Origin: Bacteroidales bacterium M3
GTDB lineage: Bacteria > Bacteroidota > Bacteroidia > Bacteroidales > Muribaculaceae
Assembly: GCA_001689445.1 (NCBI GenBank)
Contig: LUJN01000012.1
Coordinates: 176,820-240,819, forward strand
DNA: 64,000 nt
Direction: 5' to 3'
The notes under the pieces are model-generated. The model saw only the letters and a program-made list of their open reading frames with translations. It was not told the DNA's origin and made no database searches. A program made the position numbers and the translations under genes. Shown piece by piece: positions 50,428-58,431 of the stretch; position 1 is the first letter of the stretch, and every line of letters starts with the position of its first letter.

Positions 50428-52098
50428 ATGAGCAACCGGCTTAAAATATTCTGCACCAATATCGGCGAATATGTCGACATCGAGGGAGGGGAGACCCTTA
50501 TCGAAATTTTCCAAAGGCTGAAAGAGCGCATCGGCATCGAGCCTATCTGCGCCCGCGTCAACAACAAGACCGAGGACCTTGCCTATCCCGTATTCGCGCC
50601 CAAGAAGGTCGAGTACCTGTCGCGGCAGTCATCCTCGGGCCGGCGCGTCTATGTGCGCTCGCTCTGCATGATGCTCTACAAGGCCATCACCGACCTCTAT
50701 CCCGGCACGCGGCTGCGCATCGAGCACAGCATCGCCGGCGGCTACTACTGCCGCCTGCATGACGGCAAGGAGGTGACCGCCGAGACCATCGAGGCCATCA
50801 AGGCCCACATGCGCGGGCTTGTGGAGCGGGACATCCCGTTTGAGCGCAAGGAGCGGCTGACATCCGACGTGATAAGGATATTCGAGCGGCAGGGTCTCGA
50901 CGACAAGGTGAGGCTGTTGCGCACGGTCCATGAACTTTACACGGTCTACTACCGCCTGGACGGGGTATGTGACAGCTACTACGGCAACCTTGCGCCCTCC
51001 ACCGGGATGCTCGGGGTCTTCGATATCGTGCCATACAAGGAGGGATTCCTGCTGCTCGGCGCCGACAACGCCGACAGCCTAAAGCCCGCGACGCCGCGCG
51101 AGCAGGAAAACCTCTACAAGGCGTTTACCGACTACCTGGCGTTCAACCGCGTCATCGGCGTGTCAAACGTCGGCGAGCTGAACGAGATGGTCGAGAGTCG
51201 CCGCACGGCAATGCTGATTAACGTGGCCGAGGCGTTGCACGACAAGAAGATAGCCCGCATCTCCGACGAGATAACGCGCCGCTACCACGAGGGTGGGGCG
51301 AGGGTGGTGCTCATCGCCGGCCCGTCGTCGTCGGGCAAGACGACATTCACCAAGCGTCTCGCCATACAGCTGATGACCAACCTGCTGCAGCCACAGATGA
51401 TATCGCTCGACGACTACTTCATCGACCGCGAGCACACCCCGCGCGACGAAGACGGCGAGTATGACTACGAGTCGCTTTACGCCCTCGACCTGAAGCTGTT
51501 CAACGAGCATCTCAACACCCTCATCCGTGGGGGAGAGGTGTCGCTGCCCACCTACTGCTTCGAGCGCGGATGCCGCGTCGACAAGGGCCGACGCATCTCG
51601 CTCGGCGACAACTCGATACTCCTCATAGAGGGCATACACGGGCTTAACCCCGAGCTGACCTCAGCCGTCGCCCCGGAGATGAAATACACCATATATGTCT
51701 CAGCCCTGACGACGCTCTCCATCGACGACCACAACTGGGTGCCCACCACCGACAACCGCCTGCTGCGCCGCATCATACGCGACTACAAGTATCGCGGCAC
51801 ATCGGCCGCCGACACCATAAAGCGATGGCCGAGCGTGAGACGCGGCGAGGAGAAGTGGATATTCCCGTTCCAGGAGCGCGCTGACTCGATGTTCAACTCC
51901 TCGCTCATCTTCGAGCTTGGAGTGATGAAGGAACTCGGCGAGGAAATCCTCAAGGGCGTCCCCCGCGACATACCCGAGTACGCCGAGGCTTACCGCCTCC
52001 GCACATTCCTCGGCTACTTCGCCCCCATCGGCGACCGCAACATCCCCCCGACGAGCCTCCTCCGCGAGTTCCTCGGCGGCTCCTCGTTCCACTACTGA
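50428..52098 (+). CDS. TGS-domain nucleoside (uridine) kinase
   Basis: A 556-residue fusion. Residues 1-70 form a TGS-like beta-grasp, and 75-200 form a second-additional-domain-like segment as in threonyl-tRNA synthetase (HSIAGGYYCRL). From about 290 a uridine-kinase/PRK P-loop domain follows, with Walker A GPSSSGKTT (298-306), DDYFIDREHTPRDEDG and LLIEGIHGLNPEL. It would phosphorylate uridine/cytidine; what the tRNA-synthetase-like N-terminus senses is not known. This fused form is common in Bacteroidota. Confidence 0.9.
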   Translation: MSNRLKIFCTNIGEYVDIEGGETLIEIFQRLKERIGIEPICARVNNKTEDLAYPVFAPKKVEYLSRQSSSGRRVYVRSLCMMLYKAITDLYPGTRLRIEHSIAGGYYCRLHDGKEVTAETIEAIKAHMRGLVERDIPFERKERLTSDVIRIFERQGLDDKVRLLRTVHELYTVYYRLDGVCDSYYGNLAPSTGMLGVFDIVPYKEGFLLLGADNADSLKPATPREQENLYKAFTDYLAFNRVIGVSNVGELNEMVESRRTAMLINVAEALHDKKIARISDEITRRYHEGGARVVLIAGPSSSGKTTFTKRLAIQLMTNLLQPQMISLDDYFIDREHTPRDEDGEYDYESLYALDLKLFNEHLNTLIRGGEVSLPTYCFERGCRVDKGRRISLGDNSILLIEGIHGLNPELTSAVAPEMKYTIYVSALTTLSIDDHNWVPTTDNRLLRRIIRDYKYRGTSAADTIKRWPSVRRGEEKWIFPFQERADSMFNSSLIFELGVMKELGEEILKGVPRDIPEYAEAYRLRTFLGYFAPIGDRNIPPTSLLREFLGGSSFHY

Positions 52099-52111
52099 TT
52101 CCCCCAAGTAA

Positions 52112-52293
52112 AGACATAAGGACAAAGGAACATAGGGCTATCGCACAATAAGGCATAAGCGGGTTTTACAGAACTTGTAGGATATGAGAAGAAGGCATGT
52201 CCCTACAGGTTGAAAAATAGGCAGTTTTGCAACACCCACATCGAATGTGTGAAATCCCTATTAGCCTTATTAGACCTATTCGCCCTATAATGC
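52112..52293. repeat. Mixed repeats after the nucleoside kinase: 8-bp, REP remnant, 9-bp
   Basis: Octamers ACATAAGG, ACAAAGGA, ACATAGGG (52114-52137); half of a GTAGG element in reverse (GGCATGTCCCTAC, 52194-52206); nonamers CTATTAGCC, TTATTAGAC, CTATTCGCC, CTATAATGC (52258-52293), ending 3 bp before the pdxB stop. Confidence 0.65.
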
Positions 52294-52296
52294 ACG

Positions 52297-53328
52297 TCAC
52301 TCCGTGACTTCGGGGCGGAGGGCGTAGTTGTTGCGTAGGGACTCGAAGGCGGCGGGGTTGGCACGCAGGCGGGCGGTGTCGGCAAGGGGGTCGTAGCTGC
52401 GGAGGATGGCGGCGGAAGAGTAGGGGCGCGATGCGGAGAGGGGCGGGACGGTCTCGGCGACGTCGAGGGGGGGGAAGCCGAAGTGGCGGCAGACGGAGTG
52501 GAGCGACATGGAGGTGGCGCGTATCTTCCCCTCGCGGGAGTAGCCGGCGATGTGTGGGGTAGCGATAAAGGCCCGGGAGAGTAGGGCGGCGCTTATCTGC
52601 GGCTCCCCCTCCCAGCAGTCGATGACGGCATCGGCCACCGTACCGCTGTCGAGCGCACCGACGAGGGCGGCATTATTGACCACGGGCCCTCGGGAGCTGT
52701 TGATGAGCAGCGGACGGCGGCGCATGGCGGCGAGCAAGCGGCTGTCACACAGCCCTGCCGTGGGGCAGTCGCCCGTGCGGGTGAGGGGAGTGTGGAACGT
52801 GATGATGTCGCTCTGGGCGGCGATAGTGTCGATGTCGACAAACGCGTCCGCGCCCTCGGCGGCGGCGCGGGGCGGGTCACATAGCAGAATGCGGAAGCCG
52901 AGTTCGCGCCCCCAACGCTCGACGATACGCCCCACGTTGCCCACGCCGACAATGCCGAGCTTGAGGTCAGCGGGACGGCGCGTGTCGCCTTTTTCGCGCA
53001 GCCACGTGAAGATAGCGGCGTAGACATATTGCGCCACGGCGGGGGCATTGCACCCCGGGGCGTTGGCAACAGTGATGCCTCGGTCGCGGCAATAGGGTAG
53101 GTCGATATGGTCGGTGCCGATGGTGGCGGTGGCGATGAGGCTACAGCGGGAGCCATCGAGCAGCGCGGCATCACAGCGCGTGCGAGTGCGCGTCACCAAA
53201 GCATCGGCATCGCGCATCGCCTCGGGGGTAATCTCCGGCGCGGCAAGATAGTCAACGTCGGTATACGGGTCGAGGATGCCGGCAATAAAGGGGATATTGC
53301 GCTCTATAACGATATGCGGTCGTGTCAT
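52297..53328 (-). CDS. pdxB: 4-phosphoerythronate dehydrogenase
   Basis: A 343-residue D-2-hydroxyacid dehydrogenase for step two of DXP-dependent pyridoxal phosphate synthesis. The NAD motif GIVGVGNVGRIVERWG is at about 125-140. Catalytic Arg, Glu and His follow the family order (LINSSRGPVV; DCWEGEP; TPHIAGYS). The N-terminal GTDHIDLPYCRDRGI and the extra C-terminal domain (ending LRNNYALRPEV) distinguish PdxB from SerA-like paralogues. Confidence 0.92.
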   Translation of the reverse strand: MTRPHIVIERNIPFIAGILDPYTDVDYLAAPEITPEAMRDADALVTRTRTRCDAALLDGSRCSLIATATIGTDHIDLPYCRDRGITVANAPGCNAPAVAQYVYAAIFTWLREKGDTRRPADLKLGIVGVGNVGRIVERWGRELGFRILLCDPPRAAAEGADAFVDIDTIAAQSDIITFHTPLTRTGDCPTAGLCDSRLLAAMRRRPLLINSSRGPVVNNAALVGALDSGTVADAVIDCWEGEPQISAALLSRAFIATPHIAGYSREGKIRATSMSLHSVCRHFGFPPLDVAETVPPLSASRPYSSAAILRSYDPLADTARLRANPAAFESLRNNYALRPEVTE

Positions 53329-53341
53329 AGTAATATGTTAT

Positions 53342-53422
53342 GTTGGGTCGCGACCTATCGCGACCGCGAGGGTGGATATGTTGACATAATGGCGCGAGCA
53401 TTGGCGGCGGTCGCGACCCTAC
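53342..53422. repeat. REP-like hairpins upstream of pdxB (one degenerate head, one half)
   Basis: 53342-53365 is a GTTGG-headed copy with stem GTCGCGAC, loop CT, partner ATCGCGAC. 53409-53422 is half of the same class in reverse, ending CCTAC. Confidence 0.55.
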
Positions 53423-53449
53423 GTGCGCATTTTATGCCTTGGGGTGTGC

Positions 53450-53923
53450 CTAAAACTCGGAAAACGACAGCGGCAACAGCGACTTGACCGATGGAAATTC
53501 GTAAACCTCATCGGCCCCGACAAGCAGCACCCGCACGTCGCCTCCGGCGAGGGTCTCAAACTCAAGCAGAGACTGGCGGCACGCGCCACAGGGGGCGACA
53601 GGGGAGGGGACAACCAGCCCGTCAGTGCCACGCGCGGCGATGGCTATCGTCTCAAACCGCGCATCGGGGTAGCGCGAATGGGCGTAAAACGCGGCTGTGC
53701 GCTCGGCGCATGTGCCCGACGGGAAAGCGGCGTTCTCCTGGTTGGAGCCGGTGACAGTCTCGCCATTGGAGAGGCGTATCGCCGCACCTACGCTGAAGCG
53801 GCTGTAGGGGGCATAGGAACGCGCTGTGGCCGCCAAAGCCTCCTCCACAAGCCAGTGGTCGGCCTCTGACAGCTCGTCAAGGCCCATCGCCTTGACCTTT
53901 ACGGAAATATCAAACTCTTTCAT
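53450..53923 (-). CDS. cdd: Cytidine deaminase
   Basis: A 157-residue zinc deaminase converting (deoxy)cytidine to (deoxy)uridine. The zinc ligands are C72 in TCAER, C112 and C115 in PCGACRQ, and the proton shuttle is E74. The all-Cys ligand set is that of the small tetrameric class. The 121-bp gap to pdxB holds REP-like hairpins, so the two are probably not tightly coupled. Confidence 0.94.
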   Translation of the reverse strand: MKEFDISVKVKAMGLDELSEADHWLVEEALAATARSYAPYSRFSVGAAIRLSNGETVTGSNQENAAFPSGTCAERTAAFYAHSRYPDARFETIAIAARGTDGLVVPSPVAPCGACRQSLLEFETLAGGDVRVLLVGADEVYEFPSVKSLLPLSFSEF

Positions 53924-54250
53924 ATCGTGTAGTCGTATAGTCTAATAACGGTCAATCTCCGCATGGGGTTGCATTATCGGTCAAGGAAATGGCTCACCCC
54001 TGTAGGGACATGCCTTTGGCATGTGGAAATTGCCACCCAATGAGTAGGGACGCTGCCTGCAGCGTCCGCAAATTTGCAGCCAACCAAGGATTAGTCCCGG
54101 ACGCAGCAGGCTGCGTCCCTACATATCAAGCCAATCGGCAAATTTTACAACCACCCATTTCCGCTCGGCAGCCCTCCCACGCGGTCGCGGCAGGTCGCAA
54201 CCCTACATTTGGGCACGTTTTGCCTCCGGGAACGGCGCGGTATCGTGGCA
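53924..54250. repeat. Cluster of four GTAGG-headed hairpins (REP-like)
   Basis: Plus-strand heads at 54002 (stem GACATGCC, loop TTT) and 54044 (stem GGACGCTGC, loop CT). Minus-strand heads end at 54122 (stem GGACGCAGC, loop CT) and 54206 (stem GTTGCGAC, loop CT, one imperfect pair). The 54044/54099-54122 pair differs at complementary stem positions. No gene is visible between cdd and tRNA-Asp. Confidence 0.75.
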
Positions 54251-54286
54251 TAAAAAACAAAAGCGCCCCGTTGTATAGGGCGCTTT
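54251..54286 (-). terminator. Terminator of tRNA-Asp
   Basis: AAAGCGCCC / GGGCGCTTT stem (54260-54286). In the minus direction it is followed by TTGTTTTTTA. Confidence 0.8.
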
Positions 54287-54287
54287 G

Positions 54288-54361
54288 CGGTATGGACGGG
54301 ACTCGAACCCGCGACCCCCTGCGTGACAGGCAGGTATTCTAACCAGCTGAACTACCACACC
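54288..54361 (-). tRNA. tRNA-Asp (anticodon GTC)
   Basis: A 74-nt cloverleaf on the reverse strand. Acceptor GGTGTGG pairs with CCATACC (one G-T), and the discriminator is G. The D arm contains TTCAGCTGGTTAGAA, the anticodon stem-loop is CTGCCTGTCACGCAG with anticodon GTC, and the T arm is CGGGTTCGAGTCCCG. CCA is not encoded. An intrinsic terminator follows immediately. Confidence 0.95.
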
Positions 54362-54465
54362 GTGTGCTTGGTTGTCTTGCGATGCAAATATAAGCCGATT
54401 ATTCCACCCCACCAAAAATTCCCCACATTATTTGCGTTTTTTATGAAAAACGCCCTGCTGTTCGC

Positions 54466-55635
54466 CTATTCCGCCGCATCGGCATAGGGGTTTATGAACG
54501 TGAACGGCAGGTCGTTGACACAATCGTCATGGTCTCTGTCCGATTGAGTACCAATCATTTTAAGATAGTATATGCCATATAAGTCTGCCCACTCACCCCT
54601 CTCTGGATAGAGGGTGTCCCCGTAGCTTACGGATGCCTGTGTATCAAAATTCCAATGATTGTCTTTATAAGTCGAAGCACGTTTAACGACACATGATGAT
54701 TCCTTCGGATAGAAAATGCCACCATCACCGACATACAGGTATCTCTTTTCAATATCAAACACAGGGTATCGTACGCCAAAAAGAGTGAGAGAGTTACGGG
54801 CAGATGCGGAGGTGAGACGTTTCAGGTTATAGTCGCGTCCCGACCGGCGGAAGCCCTCCAAAATCACGTTCCGCAGGGTGTCAATCACGAGATAACCCTC
54901 ATCGAGCTTGAATTTCTTTGAGCGGAATTTTATCTGGACCACATTGGAGTCAGCGTCGGTATAATCGGTATTTTGCCAATACCGGTGCTCCTTTATAAAC
55001 CGATTGTCTATCTCGTTGACGATATCCTCCTGCAGCATCCTGCGCAAGTTCAGGAAATCGCCCGTCGCGGCACTGTCCCTCGAATAGACCACATTCTCCC
55101 AGGCGGCAATCTTAGACAACTCCTTAGACCCTAACGGCTGCAGCATTATGTTGCCCTCGCTCGTATAGCGATAGTCGCCCACCGAATCATTCTGGCCGTA
55201 GGTGTAGGTGGCATACTTGTATGACATCGTTTTGGGGACGGTGCGATAATTCCGCTCGCGGGCGGCAATAAACCGCCTCAACGCCTCCCTTATCCACCGT
55301 GGTTCCTCGTCCCTCACCACTATCTCCGACAGCTGCACATTCTTCGGCGTCATGTAGACAGTATCCGCCAATGCATCCCCGACAACTTCCAATGGCTTGT
55401 AGCTCGTGTGGGAGAACCTTACGCGCCTTGTCCCAACGGGAACTGAGAAACGCCCCAACGCATCAGTAGACATCCCCCGCAACCGCTTGCCTACACTGTC
55501 GGTGTAGACACTGACACCCGACACAGGGCGCCATGTCTCGCTGTCAACCACCACGCCGCGCTTTTGCGCCACCACGTCGGGACAACTCCCAGCCACCAAA
55601 ATCAACCCGCACAAGACGTGCCCGAATCTGTTCAT
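54466..55635 (-). CDS. Secreted protein with CarboxypepD_reg-like (transthyretin-like) N-terminal domain
   Basis: Starting at MNRFGHVLCGLILVAGSCPD (55635, 389 aa). A signal peptide ends near VVAQ, followed by a transthyretin-like plug (RGVVVDSETWRPVSGVSVYTD, VRFSHTSYKPLEV, VQLSEIVV). A roughly 280-residue beta-rich domain follows, which I do not recognise beyond similarity to DUF5686-like Bacteroidales envelope proteins. No TonB-dependent barrel is attached. Possibly periplasmic or outer-membrane associated. An alternative start 11 codons upstream lacks a signal-peptide fit. Confidence 0.75.
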   Translation of the reverse strand: MNRFGHVLCGLILVAGSCPDVVAQKRGVVVDSETWRPVSGVSVYTDSVGKRLRGMSTDALGRFSVPVGTRRVRFSHTSYKPLEVVGDALADTVYMTPKNVQLSEIVVRDEEPRWIREALRRFIAARERNYRTVPKTMSYKYATYTYGQNDSVGDYRYTSEGNIMLQPLGSKELSKIAAWENVVYSRDSAATGDFLNLRRMLQEDIVNEIDNRFIKEHRYWQNTDYTDADSNVVQIKFRSKKFKLDEGYLVIDTLRNVILEGFRRSGRDYNLKRLTSASARNSLTLFGVRYPVFDIEKRYLYVGDGGIFYPKESSCVVKRASTYKDNHWNFDTQASVSYGDTLYPERGEWADLYGIYYLKMIGTQSDRDHDDCVNDLPFTFINPYADAAE

Positions 55636-55932
55636 AATTCCCTCTCTTTTTGCATTAATGTGAAACATTTAGTTGAAACATGCCGCAAAATTAACGGCAC
55701 AAATCCAATATTGCCACACGAGGGCACCCCTCACTCCCCCAATATAACTTAATTAAAACAAACGGCAGCAAATCAACGCTAAAGAGTCTTGTCATCGCTT
55801 GCAATAAGTTAAAAATACGGGGAATATAGCTTCAATAAATTGATTGTGTTACGACAATTTCAAGACTCGGTCTTTAACTTACAATAAAATAACTAACTTT
55901 GTGATTGAGCGACAAGACGATTTCCACCAAAT
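55636..55932. other. Divergent intergenic region (297 bp)
   Basis: AT-rich leader DNA between the secreted protein (-) and the nuclease (+). A reverse -7 box TAATTTTG is at 55686-55693. No repeats of the families seen elsewhere and no open frame. Confidence 0.5.
55894..55901 (+). promoter_or_regulatory. -7 box of the DUF1016 nuclease gene
   Basis: TAACTTTG lies 31 nt before the ATG at 55933; the -33 element is TTT rather than TTG. Confidence 0.5.
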
Positions 55933-57060
55933 ATGAAAAATATGAGGCCAATTACAATTCTTGACAAAGATTACCTCTCGTGGGTACAAAACCTATGCGA
56001 GCGTTACCGCACAAGTCAAATTAAGGCGGCTGTCAAAGTTAATCAAGAGATGCTACGCTATTATTGGCTTCTTGGCAAAGAGATAACGGATAGAGGAGAT
56101 GAAAACAAATATGGCACGGCATTCTATGCGACACTTAGCCGGGATTTGAAGAAACGGCTGCCTAACGCGACAGGACTATCTGAACGCAACATCAGGTATG
56201 CCCAACGTTTCTATGAACTATATTCTGACTTCATACAGAATTTGCAGCAACCTGCTGCAAATTTACAATCCCCCGAAAATGAATGCAATAAGCCCTCAAT
56301 CTCAAATCTGCAACAACTTGTTGCAGATTTGATGGACAACCTCTACCAAATTCCCTGGGGACATCACATGCTTCTGATTGATCGATTTTCAAGCCATCCA
56401 AATAAAGCAGCATTTTACGTGGGAGAAATAGTTAGAAACGGATGGAGCAGGGATATGCTACGGAATTTTGTAGACTCCGATTTATACGAGCGACAAGGAA
56501 AAGCATTGACCAATTTCAAACGCACACTGCCGGATGTCACAAGTGATTTGGCTCAGGAGTTGACCAAAGACCCATACGACTTTGCTTTCACGGGAATAAC
56601 GACAAAATACAATGAGAAAATACTCAAGGACGCGCTATTGGATAATATCACACAGTTTCTCATCGAACTCGGCACTGGATTCGCATACGTCGGACGTGAA
56701 TATCGCCTTCAGATTGGCAAGACTGAAAAATTTATCGACCTGCTATTCTATAATTTGAACTTGTCGGCTTATGTTGTCGTGGAGGTGAAAATCGGTAAAT
56801 TTGATTTCGCAGACGCAGGTCAACTCGGAGGATATGTTGTTGCTTGCAACCATATACTCCGAAAGGAGGGACGCGATAATCCTACCATTGGAATCCTGAT
56901 TTGCAAAGAGAAAGACAATCTTGTCGCACAATATGCCCTTGAAGCAAGCAGCCTGCCTCTTGGAATTTCAGAATATGAGCTTGCACGCCTGTATCCTGAA
57001 AAGGTTGAGGGGACAATCCCTACGATTGATGAATTAGAGAAAGGTATCCTGCCTGAATAA
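55933..57060 (+). CDS. PDDEXK nuclease domain protein (YhcG/DUF1016)
   Basis: A 375-residue protein. The N-terminal DUF1016_N helical domain contains YYWLLGKEI and GLSERNIRYAQRFYELY. A variable linker at 101-135 is followed by the PD-(D/E)xK core with D269 in KFIDLLFY, E284 and K286 in VVVEVKIGKF. It is a suspected nuclease of unknown target, often found with mobile or defence loci. The gene is clearly more AT-rich than its neighbours, suggesting recent acquisition. Two palindromes are embedded in the linker coding region. It stands alone between convergent genes. Confidence 0.88.
   Translation: MKNMRPITILDKDYLSWVQNLCERYRTSQIKAAVKVNQEMLRYYWLLGKEITDRGDENKYGTAFYATLSRDLKKRLPNATGLSERNIRYAQRFYELYSDFIQNLQQPAANLQSPENECNKPSISNLQQLVADLMDNLYQIPWGHHMLLIDRFSSHPNKAAFYVGEIVRNGWSRDMLRNFVDSDLYERQGKALTNFKRTLPDVTSDLAQELTKDPYDFAFTGITTKYNEKILKDALLDNITQFLIELGTGFAYVGREYRLQIGKTEKFIDLLFYNLNLSAYVVVEVKIGKFDFADAGQLGGYVVACNHILRKEGRDNPTIGILICKEKDNLVAQYALEASSLPLGISEYELARLYPEKVEGTIPTIDELEKGILPE
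56239..56329. repeat. Two 25-bp palindromes inside the DUF1016 coding sequence
   Basis: 56239-56263 has arms AATTTGCAGCA / TGCTGCAAATT around ACC. 56305-56329 has arms AATCTGCAACA / TGTTGCAGATT around ACT. Both are in the same frame and encode NLQQxxAxL. The arms differ between copies but remain fully complementary. Confidence 0.75.
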
Positions 57061-57096
57061 GACAAAATACCTTTATAACTCAGCGAGAGCGGGGGA

Positions 57097-58317
57097 TTAG
57101 CCGAGGAGGGTGGCGACGCGGTGGAGGGCGGCGAGGAAAGCGTCGACTTCGGCAGGGGTGTTGTAGAGGGCGAAGGAGGCGCGGACTGTGCCCTCGATGC
57201 CGAGGGAGGTCATCAGGGGCTGGGCGCAGTGGTGGCCGGTGCGCACGGCGACGCCGAGCTTGTCGAGGAGCATCCCGACATCGTAGGGGTGGTGGTCGCC
57301 AAGAAGGAATGAGACGATGGCGGCCTTGCCGGGGGCTGTGCCGATGAGGCGCATACCGGGGATACGCTCCATGCCGGCGACGGCCTGTTCCAGCAGGGCG
57401 TGCTCGTGGGCGGCAATGCGGTCGATGCCTATGGAGTCGATGTAGTCGATGGCCTGGGTGAAGGCGGCAATGCCGGCAAAGTCGGGGGTGCCGGCCTCAA
57501 ACTTGAATGGCAGGTCGGCCCACGTTGTGCGCTCAAACGAGACGTGGGATATCATCTCGCCACCCCCCTGATAGGGGGGCATCTTCTCAAGCAACGCTTT
57601 CTTGCCGTAGAGGACGCCGACGCCTGTCGGGCCGCACATCTTGTGGGCCGAGAAGACGTAGAAATCGGCATCGAGGGCGCGGACATCGACGTGCATGTGG
57701 CCGACGGCCTGTGCGCCGTCGACAAGCACGGGTACACCGTGGCTATGGGCCTCGGCTATCATCTCGGCAACGGGGTTGACCGTGCCGAGGACGTTGGAGA
57801 CATGGCACACGGCGACAAGGCGCGTGCGCTCGTTGAAGAGCGAGCGGTAAGCGTCAAGGTCGAGGACACCGCGGGCATCCATCGGCACGACGCGCAGGGT
57901 GATGCGCTTGTTGCGTCCGAGAAGCTGCCACGGAACGATGTTGGCGTGATGCTCCATGACAGTGAGAATAATCTCGTCGCCGTCGCGTAGCGAGTCGCCG
58001 TAGGATGACGCCACGAGGTTGATGCCCTCGGTGGTGCCACGGGTGAAGATGACCTCCTCGACAGACCCGGCGTTAATCATGCGGCGCACGCGCTCACGGG
58101 CGGTCTCCTGGAGGTCGGTCGCCTCCTGCGACAGGGCATGGACGCCACGGTGGACGTTGGCCTTGTGCTCGTAGTACATGCGCTCGATTGCCTCGACGAC
58201 GCAGCGCGGCGTCTGTGACGTGGCGGTGTTGTCGAGGTAGATGAGCGGCTTGCCGAAGACCTTGCGGTCAAGTATCGGGAAATCGCGGCGTATCGCCTGT
58301 ATGTCGTATTCGGTCAT
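57097..58317 (-). CDS. sufS: Cysteine desulfurase SufS
   Basis: A 406-residue group II desulfurase that donates persulfide sulfur for Fe-S assembly. The PLP lysine is K226 in SAHKMCGPTG, and the catalytic Cys is C364 in RTGHHCAQP. It is the last gene of the suf group; no SufE or SufU is in the window. The sufD-sufS gap (112 bp) contains REP-like hairpins. Confidence 0.95.
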   Translation of the reverse strand: MTEYDIQAIRRDFPILDRKVFGKPLIYLDNTATSQTPRCVVEAIERMYYEHKANVHRGVHALSQEATDLQETARERVRRMINAGSVEEVIFTRGTTEGINLVASSYGDSLRDGDEIILTVMEHHANIVPWQLLGRNKRITLRVVPMDARGVLDLDAYRSLFNERTRLVAVCHVSNVLGTVNPVAEMIAEAHSHGVPVLVDGAQAVGHMHVDVRALDADFYVFSAHKMCGPTGVGVLYGKKALLEKMPPYQGGGEMISHVSFERTTWADLPFKFEAGTPDFAGIAAFTQAIDYIDSIGIDRIAAHEHALLEQAVAGMERIPGMRLIGTAPGKAAIVSFLLGDHHPYDVGMLLDKLGVAVRTGHHCAQPLMTSLGIEGTVRASFALYNTPAEVDAFLAALHRVATLLG

Positions 58318-58360
58318 AGTCAGTCAGTTTTATATGAATGTCATCTCATGACATCGAAAT

Positions 58361-58431
58361 GTAGGGACGCGGCGTGCCGCGTCAGGTAATGCAGGGTCGG
58401 TAATCCGTTGGAGAACGCGGCGTGCCGCGTC
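58361..58431 (+). repeat. GTAGG-headed hairpin plus a second headless copy
   Basis: 58361-58383: GTAGG head, stem GACGCGGC, loop GT, stem GCCGCGTC. The same stem and loop recur at 58414-58431 in the same orientation without the head. The element lies between sufD and sufS. Confidence 0.7.

Noticed and set aside
53924..54250. Possible CRISPR array before tRNA-Asp
   Set aside because: Repeats are short hairpins in both orientations with unequal spacing and different stems; no cas genes in the window.
54288..54361. tRNA-Asp as the insertion site of an island
   Set aside because: No integrase or partial tRNA duplicate is found on either side; the only atypical neighbour is the DUF1016 gene more than 1.5 kb away.
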